From Xylogone sp. PMI_703 (Eukaryota > Ascomycota > Leotiomycetes), in the NCBI GenBank assembly GCA_021399445.1, contig JAJTUQ010000002.1, positions 186,001 to 250,000 of the forward strand: DNA of 64,000 nucleotides. Reading direction: 5' to 3'. Below the pieces are notes generated by a model that saw only the letters and a list, made by a program, of their open reading frames with translations, was not told where the DNA came from and searched no databases. The position numbers and the translations under genes are program-made. The first letter of the stretch is position 1; each line of letters starts with the position of its first letter. Below, piece by piece: positions 1 through 13,102 of this stretch.

Positions 1-2417
1 ATTCGAGAAGCTGAGCATGTTCTCAAAAACGTTGATTGCGCGAACCAAATATTTACGATCGTATACGCCCGCGCGAGTAAGTGCTTCCACAAGCCAGAAT
101 GTACACATGCTAAACGCTCCCTCACGACCTCCAACACCTGCTGGGAAATCAGAACCTCAAATTAGACGGGCGGGATATAGTGAGAATGAAAAACTTACCA
201 TCTGCAGATAACTCGGTGTTGTATCTGTAAACCAATCCTGTACTTGTCAACCCACCTTTCTCAGGGGGAAGAAGGATCCTGTCTATGGTTTTGAGGAACC
301 GCGGGTCATTGGGTGAGATAAAGAAGACCAGAGGAGCAATGAGGATTGAAGAGTCAAGCAGGTCGCCACTTTCATAACTCTGGACAAAGCAGTCCATAGT
401 AGAACTATAGCCTATTCATCTATCATTCAGTTTTTGCATCAAATAGTCCACTTCAGTGGCTCGACAGACCTTTATTCATAATCTGCTCATAAATTTCATC
501 CCGGGTAGCAAGCCAGGCCGCACGATTTGGACAAGGGAGGACTCTCTTTTCTGCCAGACGAAGTCCACGATCGAAGGCAACCCAAAGCATAATCTTTGAG
601 TAGACGAAGTTTTGCTTATTATTCCGTACCTCCCAGATTGACATGTCAGGATCTGCGGGTTCAGTCAGCCAACCAGTAACAAAATAATGGATAGATACCC
701 AAGCACAGACCTTTCCAGATTGTCATTACGTAGTCTATAAATGGTTAATTTGAGAGTTACACCTATTCAGAAGACGATCTCACCTAATATTTCTCTAACT
801 GCAACCCATTGGTCCCATGTAACAGGCTTTCCATACTTGTTATATAGGTATATTCCATCAAGGAGTTCTCCATAGATGTCAAACTGTTGGTGAAAGGCGG
901 CTCCGTTGCCGATTCGAACTGGGCTGCTATCTCTGTAGCCAGACAAATGGCTACATAACTCATATATTAGCCAGAGATGTTATAAAGAAAGTATAGAACA
1001 GTCTGCCCACCTAAGTTCAAGCTCTGGAATATCAGTCTCGCCTCTAATAGTGAACATAATTGGCAGAGCTCCCTCAGGGGATCTGGACTTCCGGAATCGG
1101 TCACTAATGAAATCCATATATGCATCTGCTTCCTGAACAAATCCCATTCTTAGGAGAATGTAGATTGTGAAACTGGAATCTCGCACCCATGAGAATCGAT
1201 AGTCCCAGTTACTCATTAGATGTTAGCGGGTAATTGGTATCAAAGCAGTCTCATCTTACCGGACTCCCCCAATATCTTCGGGGATCGAGAAAGTAGGCGC
1301 CGCAATAATTGCACCGGTTGGTTCATAGGTGAGAAGCTTCAATATCATCAGACTCCTCGAAACTACCTCGCGCCAGCGGCCTTTGTATTTGCTCTTTGAG
1401 ATCCAGTTAAACCAGAAAGACTGGGTATCATGTTGCTGCGAGTCTAGAACCTCTGTGGTCACATCTGTAGTAACGTGATTCGGAATATCATCACGAAGGA
1501 CAAAAGAGACAGCCTGGCCTTCCTCCAAATGTATATGCGCAACGACACCTTCTCCACCCATCCTTGGCTTCTGCACCTTTTTAAATACAACGGCAGGGCA
1601 TGATATAGCGTTCTCATCCCCATGGTCAATTGTGACGTCTAATTGTAGCTTCAGTCCTTCGCTCTCGAAAGAAACGGTCTTACTGCTCTTGGTTGGTGGA
1701 TGTTGTTCTTGATGGATCTTAACGACATGAGATGCCCTTGCATAGTCAAACGCAGGGAATATTTCGACATCTAGAAGCAATCATCACGTTAGTATTGTGC
1801 TTTTGTGGTAGAATGCAATTCATCCTCCCATACCTAGATCCATAGAGCCTCGGATGCATTCGACTCTTCTCACCAGCCATTTCTTTAGTTCGTTCATTAC
1901 CATAGTTGCCTCCCGGTAGGCACCAAGCTTTGCCGTCCTAGTAATAACTGGGGAATTCTTCGGCCTTGGGAAGAAGTCTACCAAGTCCACAACACCATCT
2001 TCACATATGTACCGCGTTTGAAGGATATTGGTTGAGGGTAGATACTGTTGTTTCGTGGTATAGGTACTTCCATGGGGTGGGCTGATGTTGTAATACCCAC
2101 CAATGTCTTTGTCAAGAAGACGGCAGAAGACAGAGGGAGAGTCAAAATCTGGCCTACGAGAAGAAGCATTGGTCAATTGAGATTTAGATCTAGGAGCAAG
2201 AAGGGCAAGAAGAGAGAGGAGTTAGAGGTGATCCGACTCTCCGTTAGCTACAGATTTACAAAGGAGAGGCTACGCACCAACACATAAAATCTACGCTGCC
2301 TTCAATTCCCACCAAGGCACAAGTTCGCATGTTCCCTATCAAGCCATAGTTTTCAATGGGGAGGTAGCCAGTGGCTTGCCTTCCAAAGGGATTGGCGGCA
2401 CTGGAAGAGATTGCCAT
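1..2417 (-). CDS. Bacterial-type glycoside hydrolase family 15 protein (C-terminus off the window)
   Basis: Likely an alpha-glucoside hydrolase of the glucoamylase/glucodextranase/trehalase family GH15. Nine exons on the minus strand: 2417-2278, 2153-1834, 1770-1260, 1211-1011, 950-784, 734-711, 652-470, 411-199 and 137-1. The start is the first ATG of a frame opening on a GH15-like N-terminus ([20 protein letters not shown]). Family motifs follow in order: [48 protein letters not shown], then [15 protein letters not shown], which carries a Glu in the catalytic region, and [14 protein letters not shown]. No signal peptide is seen, so it is probably intracellular. Exon 6 is only 24 nt. The organisation matches the soluble bacterial-type branch, not secreted fungal glucoamylase with a starch-binding domain. 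Substrate cannot be set from sequence. The last visible exon ([11 protein letters not shown]) is still open at base 1. Confidence 0.88.
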
Positions 2418-4545
2418 TGCTTGTGCTGCTTTGCGGATAGAAGTTACAGTGGTATTGAATTAGACAAGGTAGAGGTTGGTTATGGTTTTATGCTGGAGCT
2501 CCGAGGAGGTTCGAGCTAACTAAGCTGGGGAACGCCGGAGCTGAGCAAATGGACGACGTAAGCCCGCAGGTCCGTTTCAGAACTAGGAGAGGACCCAAAG
2601 TGATGTGAGGCCGGGAGCGACAACACAGGAGAAACATATATTTCTCACGGCATCAAGGGACTTGAAAAGCCAAGCAAAAAGTAACAGTGGCAGTTCCAGA
2701 ACATACCCCCGTTGACCTCTTAGGACGTGCCATCGAGGCAGCGAGGCTTACTCAATACATCGGCAGCAACCTGTGACCCCGTATCAGCAGAGCACGATGC
2801 ACTGCGTCATGACCAAGCGGGGTGCTACCCGCTCCTCTGGCGGGGTCGGCGACTTATGTAAGCGCATGCATGCTTCTACGGCGGACCGCAACCAATCTTC
2901 GTGCCATACCATAGCTGAAGCAAATTATCTGAGTAATCTCGGAAAAGTAGAAACGTTTTTCCGGAACAGGTCATACTGATCTCGTGACCTTCCGCAGACA
3001 TCACGGACGACTCGAGCCGATTCGCGCCTACCTCACAAACAGACTCTTGGCCGCCCCAGCCAAGTCTCGTTCCTCGTACTCCGCGTCTTCTGCGCCCTTT
3101 CACAACATCGCCAAGATCCAATGCCCAGATCGCCCAGACGTTCCAGAGGTTCAGAGGCCCTTTCCCTGGCCCATAAATGCTTGCCACCTTCCTAAACCAC
3201 TACCGTTGCCGCGAGGGATGGCCCCGAAGACCCATTGCCAAGTATGCTCCTAATATCAATTTCGAGAAGCTAGGTAAGGTGGATGGTGAGACCGCCGAAA
3301 GGTTATTCCAGCTTCTTTCATATTGTCTCCTTTGATTTCGCAAAGATTATACCAAAGTTATTGGACCAACGGTGACCTGCTCCTCATCAGGTTGGGCGCT
3401 TTCACTAGGTTTTGTGACACTCCAATACAGTAGCAAATCTGTATGGTCTCTTATCTCTTGGAAATGTGATCAGGTTTCCAAGAGTGTTCTCAATGATTGA
3501 GACTCGTTACTAGTCTTTCCATAAGATGAGATAGATGCCTGACTGTAACCAGTGCCATCTGGGACCTGATCTCTTTCTGTCATTATTCAATACCTCCTCT
3601 ATCGCATTTTATTGCATGTCGGAATTTAGCTATCTTTAAGGAGAATGGTGTGTCCCTATAATACGTTGGTTTTTTAGATAATTAGCCTCTCGCCCCCAGC
3701 TCTTTCTTTGTCTCATACCGACGGCTATATTTTGAAATGCACATGCACTGCTCAGGGCTCATTGCCATCCCTGCCCTCTTTTCTTAGATCTGGGGATCGT
3801 GGGTCAGTGCTCATCAGTGATACAGTGTCACCATAGGGAAATGTCTGTGATTGGTCGTACCGCTCACATTTCCCACTTCTGCCATCTCGCACTTGCAAGA
3901 TGCCTAATTTCCATGTGTAATGGCTCCAATAGTCCATACCAGTTCGCATTATGAAATATCTCTGTTTCTTCTACGCGTAAAGTTCGCTGCTGCCCTGCCA
4001 CAAGAGGCTGAAATAAACCAGGGGCAGATAGCAATGTAGCATCTAGTTCCGTTGATATCCTACTCTATCCTGCACAAGCCATGTTAAAACAACCACCATG
4101 TGCGTGGCAGATCACAAGGGTGCTCTTGATTATTGCCAGAACAAGTGCCAAGGCCTATTTCCATGACCAATTTGTTAATTTAATACTTCGCAGCTTCCTA
4201 ATTGAGTCTTTGGGTAGAGTCCGTGGTCTCCCAGCAATATGGTCGGGACACAACCATCATCAGCTTCGAGGACCCAGCGGATCTGATGGGCTGCTCTTGC
4301 GCATGGCCAAGGCCGCTACACCCCAGATCCTATCTGGCACCTTCCTTGTTGCTCATGGAGCGTGCAGTTTTGCTAGTTGTTATCACTTGGCCCACAGCTT
4401 GCTTCCCGTGCCGTTGTGGAGATATATTGAAACTCTACATCTCGAGGGTGGCGACTCTCAGGTATTAAAGGAGCCCTATGCGACGCGAACCAGTCCATCT
4501 CGCTACTAGCTGGGCACCTCAAGCTTTGTCTGTAGAGATCAGACT
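2418..4545. other. Intergenic, divergent promoter region of the GH15 and OPT genes
   Basis: About 2.1 kb between two divergent starts. Short open frames at 2984-3253 (plus) and 2876-3187 (minus) overlap each other, match no family I know and cannot be spliced into a longer frame. No RNA gene or transposon is visible. Confidence 0.5.
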
Positions 4546-7090
4546 ATGGCAGACGAAAAGGTCTCTGACGTTCCTGTCACTCAGACGAGTGGTGGGGAGA
4601 AGAACTTCGATGAGAAGAGAGCAGCTGACATCCAGGAGACGGAGATCGATGTTTCTGGAGGAGATTTCGTCGTTAACGATGTCAATTCTCTGAAGCAAGA
4701 ACCGGAAACATTGGATTTATACAAACCGTTTCCCATTGATCCATCGCACCCAGTTGAGGAACATATTCTTACTTTTCGGGCTGTTGTCACTGGTATCGTG
4801 CTCGGATGTCTGGTCAATGCATCTAACTTGTACCTTGGTACGTTCCTGTATCCATTTGTCGGCGGTTTCTCTTCCCTAACACTTGATAGGCTTGAAGACT
4901 GGGTTTACCTTCAGCGCTTCTATGTTCGGTGCTATCTTCGGATATGGTATTGTCAAATCCCTTTCGAAATGGGCTGGAAAAGTCCCTATCCTTGGCGGTC
5001 CCTTCGGTCCTCAAGAAAACAGTATTATCCAAGCTGCTGCTACCGGCGCTGGTGGTACTGCAGGTCTTTTTGTGGCCGGTCTCCCCGCGATGTATCAGCT
5101 CAATCTCCTCAGCTACCTCCCTAAGTCTGATATCGGAAGAATATTTACAATCACCTTGGCCTGTTCCTTCTTCGGACTCTTCTTTGTGACTCCTCTGCGT
5201 AGATTTTTTGTCATCCAAGTATCTCGAGAGCTCAAGCTTATGTTCCCAACTCGTAAGTCATAACGGACAAACTTATAGGGTCGAAGGTATACTGATGTGG
5301 CACAGCAACGGCAACTGCCTTGACAATCCGATCCATGCATGCGGCTGGCACCGGGGGTGCTGAAGCTATGAAGAGGCTGAAAGCACTTGGCATTGCTTTC
5401 GGTGGTGCCATTTGTCACAGAGTAGCATCTTATTATGCTGTCGGAATATTGTATGATTGGCACGTTTTCACCTGGTAGGCCTTCCCAAGTCGTGAGATAC
5501 GGCTGTATACCAAATTAATACGTTCCACAGGTTCTATATTTGGAGCGGTTATAAGAACTGGGCCTTGAATATTGAGAACTGGGGATGGTATATCGAATGG
5601 ACCCCTGCATTTATCGGCAGCGGCATGCTTATCGGTATGAACTCTGCGCTATCTATGTTCGGAGGATCTTTCCTCGCTTGGGGACTTATCGGGCCTCTCC
5701 TTGTACACTACGGCGAGTGTATTGGAGTCCAGTTGGCTCCTGATGACCCAAAATGGGCTCCTTATACTTCCTTTGTTTCGTTGAGCCATCTCGGAGAGCA
5801 GACTCCGTCTCCTCGATACTGGCTACTTTGGCCGTGAGTAACCCCTGGCTTTATGGCATGATTTCGGGACTAAGAAAGTTGTAGTGGAGTTATGATCATG
5901 GTGTGCTGCTCCATGGCTGAACTGCTAATTCAGTATAAGGTCATCTGGGTGGCTTTCAGGTCTCTTTTCCACCAAGCTTGTGCAGGGATCGATGCATTCG
6001 CCCAGAAGCGTGGCAAGAATATGCCGTTCTTCGCGAAGCATGCTCAGGACTCTAAGAGCGACGATGAGGTTGTTGAAGACCCCGCGCGTCCAGAGGATCA
6101 AGTCAAGAACTGGATGTGGATTTTGGGTCTCATTGTATCCATAGCTGTGTCCATGATCATCTTCGCAGTTCAATGGGTAAGTCTCTTTTGTATACATCGT
6201 ATCACCATGCTTCTGCAATTCGACTAACATAAGCCTCTCAGCAAATGAATGTTGGTTTAACCATACTTGCTTGCGTCCTCGGTTTCTTGTTCGCTTTCCT
6301 CTGCATTCAAATCGGTGCAGTGACTGACCAGACACCCTTGACTGCCGCATCCAAAGCCTCCCAACTTATCTTCGGCGCAGCAACCTCCCACCACGGGTAC
6401 ACCATCCAGCACGCTCAGAAACTTAACTTGATCGCAGGAGGCGTCGCTTCAGGCGCTGCAGATGTAGCCACTGCTTTAACATCCGACTTTCGAACCGGCT
6501 TCCTCCTTCGCACACCACCGATCAAGCAATGGTATGCTCAAGCGATAGGAACATTTGTCTCTGTCTGGATGGCACCTGGCATGTTCGTGCTTTTCACAAG
6601 CGCGTATCCTTGTATTATTCACCCCGAGGACTACGATGACGAACACTGCCCCTTCGCTGCTCCATCAGTCTCAGCTTGGAAGGCAGTTGCCCAAGCAGTG
6701 ACGGACCCCCATATCAAAATTCCTCTCAGCAGCGGTATTTTTGCTTGCGTAATGGGAGCTGTTTCCGTGATCCAGGTCCTCATTAGACACTACTATCTAG
6801 TCGGACCTAGAGAGAAATACCGCGAGTATCTGCCCAACTGGGGAGCCATTGCACTGTCATTCGTCGTCCCCGTGCCAGTGTTCACAAATGCTGCACTTAT
6901 TGGAGCTTGTATTGCAGCCCTATGGAGAAAGTTCCGACCGCTTGGATTTGAGACTTATGCATATGCTGTTGCCGCTGGACTGATTGCAGGCGAGGGCATG
7001 GGAGGTGTTATTGGAGCTTGCTTGCAGCTTGGAGGTGTTAGTGGCGATAAGTATGGAACACAGGCTGGATGTCCTCTGGACTCGTGCTAG
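4546..7090 (+). CDS. Oligopeptide transporter (OPT family)
   Basis: Polytopic plasma-membrane transporter of the OPT superfamily, expected to import small peptides or peptide-like metal chelates with protons. Six exons join in phase: 4546-4837, 4890-5252, 5306-5474, 5531-5833, 5885-6176 and 6242-7090, giving 755 residues. A hydrophilic N-terminus of about 65 residues is followed by many hydrophobic segments. Family features include the TM1 region ending [20 protein letters not shown], the [20 protein letters not shown] stretch, [20 protein letters not shown], and a C-terminal [20 protein letters not shown]. The last two look closer to the yellow-stripe-like branch than to classical tetrapeptide carriers, but substrate is inference. 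Donor and acceptor motifs are standard at all five introns (51-56 nt, one of 65 nt). Confidence 0.93.
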
Positions 7091-8853
7091 TCAAGATCAG
7101 CCTCATGAAAATAGGACAAGTGTATGAGAATGATGATAAAGTCGATAAAAACTGAAGTATTGGCGGAGATAATGAAATAATACTTTCATCACGATAGATG
7201 ACCCACCACGCGTGAACTTTGATTACTTTAGTATAGAACATCAACCTTGTGATAATATCTCTATTGCCATCCTGCAACGCAATACTTCTTCCCAAACCAA
7301 GGCGGGGGTGCGATTTACCACCGAGGAAGGATGATTCACTCTCGAACAAGCCAATATCCTTTCCGCGAACCTGAACTAGTACTTTAAGTGAATCTCGTTA
7401 ATAACATACACAAAACAGCCACTCACGATTGGAACAATGGAAGCACGATTTGGAGAGGATTTCCAAATCACACCAACATCAATATACAGATACCTTCGAA
7501 GGGAGTCGATACACGCGACACACTAAGAAACCTCGACAACGCACCTTGGTCTTTGTCCTCGTTCCTTACTCTTATCTTCATTTCCATTTTCGCTGCCATT
7601 ATAGTAACTGTCATCATAACTTCCTCAAACAATCCACAACCCCAAGGATCCAAAATCGTGGACGTATTTTTTCGTTTGGGCTGAGATCTATTCCCAGCCA
7701 ATCCAGGAATCGGAATTCTACACTTCCAAATCTCCATTTCGAAATCTGAATCATTAAAATATCATACCCACATCCCAAAATTCACCCGCGAAAAAAAGGT
7801 TCGACGTTCACTCATTCACTCAATTCCGACTCCAACATCCCATCCAGTCCACCGTACTCCCCTCCCCCAACCCAATAGGCTATACATCAGACGAAAGAAA
7901 ACAAAAGCATAGCCCATAGCCGGCCAAACGCCTCCCTCCTAGCAGTGAAACAAAATACGGAGTAGGCCCTATTGCCACGCTTTACTCAGCTACATGCAGC
8001 GGTTAACTCAGTCCAAGATAGAGAGGAGCGGGCCCTAGGGATAACGTGACCTGATTAAGTCAGGAAACGCAGCTCGTGTCAGCGATGTGTAAGCAAGTGA
8101 GGTTTTGATTGTAACTTAACTTGACTTATGATGTTACGTTGGATGTTATGAGTAAAGGATTGATAAGATGCTTTTGTGCGGACGTTTTCCAAGCTGTATT
8201 TGTATTTTGGGTTTTGGGTTCCATATAGAAGAGGGACCTTGGGCTTGGGAGTTGATTATTTAGCTGGGTTACGGAGGGGTTATTAGACTCTACATATTTA
8301 CACGCATTGGACTTTTCGACATTCAAGGTCATATAGGTTGATTCAACACAAGCATGCATAGTGAAATCTACAATTCAAAGTAGATAATACTGGCCATTAA
8401 TGCAGACAGCAGAGTAACCCCTCTGTATTATTGCAACCCATACCCAACACCCTACGCCAGCGAGGAAATCGCCAATTTCCCAGTTATTGACCTCTGTGCC
8501 TGTTCGCCGGACCATCCAAAAAGATGTTTCTATGCAAAAGATAACACTACCAACAGTCTCAGCGCTGTGTCTAATAACAACAACTCTTCTCAGGGGAGGA
8601 ATGTAGTATCTCTCTTCCACAACCCTCCCTCCTAAGATGAATATGTATATGTAAATATATGAAATGATATCTGTCTCTCAGCGCTGAAGTCTTATGCTTC
8701 GCTTGCTTGCTCCAAATCAAGGATAATAACACAAGTGCTGCTCAATTTCGGTATTCGAAACCATCGCGGATCACGATCAATAGGGTATCGAGCAATTTAT
8801 AAAACCCGGAAAGAAAAAATGGTTGAAATGTAAGACAGTAGGCAAGTCTCCGT
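7091..8853. other. Intergenic, convergent 3' ends
   Basis: About 1.8 kb between the ends of the OPT gene and the SLC35-like gene. The 98-codon frame at 7388-7684 has one hydrophobic stretch (FLTLIFISIFAAIIVTVII) but no homology I recognise, and it overlaps other frames on both strands. Nothing else is supported. Confidence 0.45.
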
Positions 8854-11118
8854 TCAATCGTTGGAAAGTTTGGCTCCGTTTGCTTGGGTGCCGACTGCCC
8901 CCATGTGAGAACTCTCTCCTGTTCTTCCATGGTTAGGGAGGATATCGCCGTCACTCGTAACTAGAGGTGCATCTTCTCCATCCTCATCTTCATCGTCGTC
9001 TTCGTCATCATCATTCAAGTGCTCCCGGCTCCTCTCGATTTCATCTTGTCTCTCATGCATGAGATGGACTGTCAACTGAGTATCGCTTCGCATCTTCCTG
9101 ATCTTAATATAGTTGTATGTAATAATGGCTGCCATTGTGGTCACCAATCCAAGGATATTGATAAGAGTAAGGCGATCGTGGAAAACCAACCCCGCTGCGG
9201 AGATGGTGACCACTTCTTTAAAGATACCAGCAATACTCAGTGTCACGACTGAGGTTCGCTGTAACAATGCGAATTCCGAGGCTGTCATGCAGAAGGCAAT
9301 GGCACCGGGGAAGATCAGTATCATTGGGCCCACTACGGGTCCACGATCCTGCATCAACAAGCGCAATCCCTCAATAAGGCCCGGCAGACCTTCGACGGGA
9401 AGCGCAATGATGAGAAGACTCAAGAACATGACTGGTGCTAAGAAGAAGATGGAGCTGAAGGGGTTGCTGGTCGCAGGGTTACGCAGTAAGAGAATCTGCG
9501 TGAGACTCCAGCGGAAACCGGAAAATAAGGCAGCTGTAATGACGAGAGTGAATCCTAATGGAGAGAAAGAAACCTCGCCAAACACCATCATTATGACACC
9601 GAGAGTCATGGTTGCTATGATCAATACCAGTCTCCAGGAAGGAGTTTCCAGGCGGAAGAGAAAGGCGAAGAGAAGGACGAATGTTAGGGAAGAGGATTTG
9701 CACATAGCTGTTGTTAAAATATGTTAGCTTTGCTTATCTTTCTAGTTTTCTCAAATGGTTGAAAATGGGAAAACATACTGTAGAACGTCAGGGTAATGAA
9801 CTTCAAAGACATATTGCCCAGGCCAATATCCAACCCGGTAGCCATGCCACAAGGCCCTATCCTCGTGATATAAAACATCTTCGTCATGAAAGGCCTCTTC
9901 TCAGCTTCATCAAGCTCATGTCTATTATGCGAGTTCGATGGAACCTCCGCACTCGGTCGGAACTGTGGAAAGAAAAAGAGAACCAAGCTCGCTAGCGTAA
10001 ACTGCACCAGCATGTGCAGGCATGTTGTGAACAAAGGGAAATGAAAGTCGAGGTGTTTTGGATCGAACATCCATTTGTTATACTATCCAGGGAGAAAAGC
10101 CTCAAGTTAGTCATCTTTACATATTCAAAACCCTCCCAAATGAAATACAATAAAAGCATGTGGGGAAAGAAAAAAAGGAATGCACAGAAAGACTCACCAA
10201 AGATATCGATAAAGAGAACAAATACCACAGCCCAATAAACCCAACATTTATCAAGCTCCTCTTAATCACACTCTGATCTGCTTCTTTCTTCTCCTCAGCT
10301 GTAATCCTCACCTCCCCGCCCGGCACCACCCGTTGATCCAGCAGCGTATTCCTCCTCTTCTGTCTCTTCCTCTTATCCCTATCCCTCCTCGTCAACCCCG
10401 TCTCCTCATCATCCTGCAACCCTTCATCCTCCTCGCTCAAATCATCCATCTCCAGCTGCTCGCTCGCAGATTTCGAGTCCTCATCGGAGCCGTCGAGGAT
10501 ATCAGCCTTCGATGCCCCTCCTTCCTCTTGGATAGCATCCGGGCTCCTTGAACGCGACTTCTTTCGCGGTGATTTCGGTCCTCCACGCCGTCCACGCTGG
10601 GGAGTTCGTACTGTTCCTCGAGAAGAGGATTCCGTATCCGTAGCAGGGATCGAGAGCGGGTTAATCAGGCTGCTTCGTCGTCGACGGTGGCCGGAGGTCT
10701 TGGACTCCATGGCGAGGTCTTCTGCGGTGCCAAAATGGGCCAGCTGCCGTGCAGCATCTGGGGAGGTAAGATCTGCACTCCTCCGGCCTGGCGCTGGCTG
10801 GGATGCGTTGGATGGATGTGGTGTTCGAGGGAGAGACGTCGAGGGGAAGGGCGAAGTCAATTGATGGTCGCCAGCGGTCCAGGAGTGTAATTGGACTTGG
10901 CCCGAGGATTGTGATGGGAGAGAAGGATCGGTAGGTGAGGGCGAGGGGAGAGAACTGTTATGGGGACTGAGGGCGGTGTCGTTCACTACTGGTGGATCCA
11001 TAATTTGGGCATAGGGGCGAGTTGGGTGAATAATTGGGACCTCCAGTTGCAGCAATGCAGGTGTCGAGCTGCTGTGGCTAGTACTGGCCGGGGGCTTCCT
11101 ATTAGATCGCTTAGGCAT
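8854..11118 (-). CDS. SLC35C2-like drug/metabolite superfamily (TPT) transporter
   Basis: Membrane transporter of the triose-phosphate/nucleotide-sugar translocator group, most like SLC35C2 and yeast Ymd8, probably acting in the Golgi or early secretory pathway. Three exons: 11118-10198, 10082-9779 and 9707-8854, 692 residues. The start is the first ATG in frame; the frame is open upstream but without another ATG. Residues 1-270 are disordered, rich in Ser/Pro with basic tracts. About ten hydrophobic segments follow, with YNKWMF, GLDIGLGNMSLKFITLTFYT and SSLTFVLLFAFLFRLE typical of the family. A strongly acidic run of Asp/Glu sits near residue 640 after the last membrane segment. The intron phases restore the conserved TFYTMCKSSSL motif exactly. 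The transported sugar nucleotide is unknown. Confidence 0.9.
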
Positions 11119-12049
11119 AGAAGCGGTGTTTTTCTGGGGTTGCTTGGGGCTTGGCTTTCCCCTGGATGTGGGCACGTGAGGTCTAGAATTGGTCAGAACG
11201 GCTCATGTGGATAGCTCAAGTGAGACATCAACACAGCTGTGACGTTTGGTAGGAGAAGCTGATTTTGCTAGATGTCATTGATTGTGTATGAAAGGTAATG
11301 GAGAGGATGCGTGCAAGAGATGTGCACATTCCACTGGGGCAGTCAGAGATTAAGCGCAACGTGATGTGGCCTGTTCTAGAAATGAAACATGCGACCAGGA
11401 GTATCCATTAGACATACTAATCATGCATGAATGCTCCGGTGTAGAGTGCGAATAATAATCTCGGTCAAGATTTGGTTACAGAGCAGCTTCCTGTAACAAC
11501 ATCATCCTGAAAATTATTCGAGTCGAGCCATTTCATTCTACCGTTTGCGACACGGTGACGATCGGGTCGGTCCGAGTCCTTCTTGTACCGATAGCAGCTG
11601 TGTGAGGTGAGATGGCTTCGGTACCAGTGCTGTGTAGAAGCTAAATACGGAAGTACGATGGATGCAACTCTACGATACGATCCCCAGATCTCCGAAGTCC
11701 TTCAGGTCCCGCCTGCGCGCTAGACTTTTTTGGTGACTTCAACTGCCGTCGCCCGCTAGAACTTCTGTTAATTGGCTGCTTGGGTACTCCGTAGTAATGA
11801 CCTCTACAGTGTGAGTAGAGTCATAATTTAGACTGGATCAAGTCATTCTTCTATTACATCTAATTCGCCCTATCCGTTATCGATAAATAGTACATGGCGT
11901 GTTCCCGGACTCCCTTGCGCCTTATTAGCTTGTAAAACACCCAGGTCTTTACTTTTTTTATTGGAGTGCAGAAATAAACGTTGCTCTCGTGGTTCCAGGC
12001 TCCTGGTTCCCATTTCCAAAATCCCCACAGTATCTGCAAAACCCAACCT
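11119..12049. other. Intergenic spacer
   Basis: Roughly 0.9 kb between the SLC35-like start and the end of the RRM gene, both on the minus strand. It should hold the SLC35 promoter and the RRM gene's 3' end. No further gene is seen. Confidence 0.4.
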
Positions 12050-13102
12050 TTAGCCCAAAACTCTAAGACCACCCTTGGTCTTGCTACCTGCCTTCTGTAC
12101 TCCAGCTCCGGATTTCGAGCCTCCACTCCCGCCATGTCCATTGCTGCCAAACTTTCCTCCCTTGCCCTTGCCCTTGTTCTTAGAATCCCGCGGCGTGACC
12201 GCCTTGATCTCCGTGGTGGCTCTTCTCAAGAGCACTGGATGACTGCCGATATATTTACCCTGCATTTCTCGCGCAGCTTTGAAAAAGTCATCGCCATCAC
12301 TAAAGCTGACAAATCCATATCCTTTGCTCTTCGTCGTCCTTTTGTCCCTAATTACTCTTGCTTTTTGCAGACTCGGCCACCGTGAGAAGGCCTTGTATAG
12401 AGAATCATCCGTGACTTCGCCAGCCAAATTGCCCACGAAAAGACGAAAATGCGCTGGATCCCATTCGAGCAGCGTGGAGTCGGTCCACTGGGTACCACCT
12501 CCTGAACGGACAACCGTCTTCTGGGAACCATCAGCTCCGCCAGAAGCAGCAGCGGCAGCATCTGTAGAGCTATCGGGCACTGCAGATGTATGTGATGCTC
12601 CACCCAAAGCCGTCGCATTGGCACTGGTGGCAGCTGTGGCGCCTCTATAGCCACGCGCATTATCTGTGGTATCTTTTGGCGCGTATGCGGACTGCCATTG
12701 TGCAATCTGGGCCGCGAGCTCCGGATCTTCACCTGGCGCTGGGTTGGCAGAGGGTGCAACGAATGGATTGCGGATCTGTGGTGGCGTGCTGTATGCTTCA
12801 GGCGCTGAGTTATACTGGCCGTATGGTTGAGCGCCGTAACCTGCCCCTGGTTGCTGATATGACTGATACGGTGCTGTAGGCTGTGGAGCAGCTACCTGTC
12901 TGGGCGCAAAACTCTGATATCCATATCCTCCCCCTGGGGCAGCTGCTGTGCCACCACGCCCTGCATTATTATAGGCTGGAGAAGAAGAATAGGCGGGTTT
13001 GAAGGCGGGTGAGGGAAGAGAGGACGGCGGCGGTCGAGCTGGGAGTGATGGATGTGCGGAGGTAGACTTGGATCTGAGACCTGGTGGTGGAGGATAGGAC
13101 AT
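12050..13102 (-). CDS. RNA-binding protein with one RRM (RBM42-like)
   Basis: Predicted RNA-binding protein of 350 residues in a single exon. The start is the ATG opening MSYPPPPGLRSK; the frame is open further upstream but without another ATG. The first ~220 residues are low-complexity (Pro, Gly, Ala, Tyr, Gln). One RRM lies at about residues 231-309: RNP2 is LFVGNL and RNP1 is KGYGFVSF. The tail is Lys/Gly/Ser-rich and ends GLRVLG. The order disordered Pro-rich region, single C-terminal RRM, short basic tail matches the RBM42 family, and the motif just before the RRM (WDPAHFRLFVGNLAGEVTDD) is characteristic of it. RBM42 proteins have been linked to splicing and hnRNP K complexes; the role here is inferred from family only. 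Confidence 0.9.
   Translation of the reverse strand: MSYPPPPGLRSKSTSAHPSLPARPPPSSLPSPAFKPAYSSSPAYNNAGRGGTAAAPGGGYGYQSFAPRQVAAPQPTAPYQSYQQPGAGYGAQPYGQYNSAPEAYSTPPQIRNPFVAPSANPAPGEDPELAAQIAQWQSAYAPKDTTDNARGYRGATAATSANATALGGASHTSAVPDSSTDAAAAASGGADGSQKTVVRSGGGTQWTDSTLLEWDPAHFRLFVGNLAGEVTDDSLYKAFSRWPSLQKARVIRDKRTTKSKGYGFVSFSDGDDFFKAAREMQGKYIGSHPVLLRRATTEIKAVTPRDSKNKGKGKGGKFGSNGHGGSGGSKSGAGVQKAGSKTKGGLRVLG

Noticed and set aside
2876..3253. Overlapping frames on both strands upstream of the OPT gene, one with a presequence-like Arg/Ser stretch.
   Set aside because: No recognisable domain; the three frames compete and no splice produces a longer product.
7388..7749. 98-106 codon frames with one hydrophobic stretch.
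   Set aside because: Overlapping frames on both strands, no promoter or homology.
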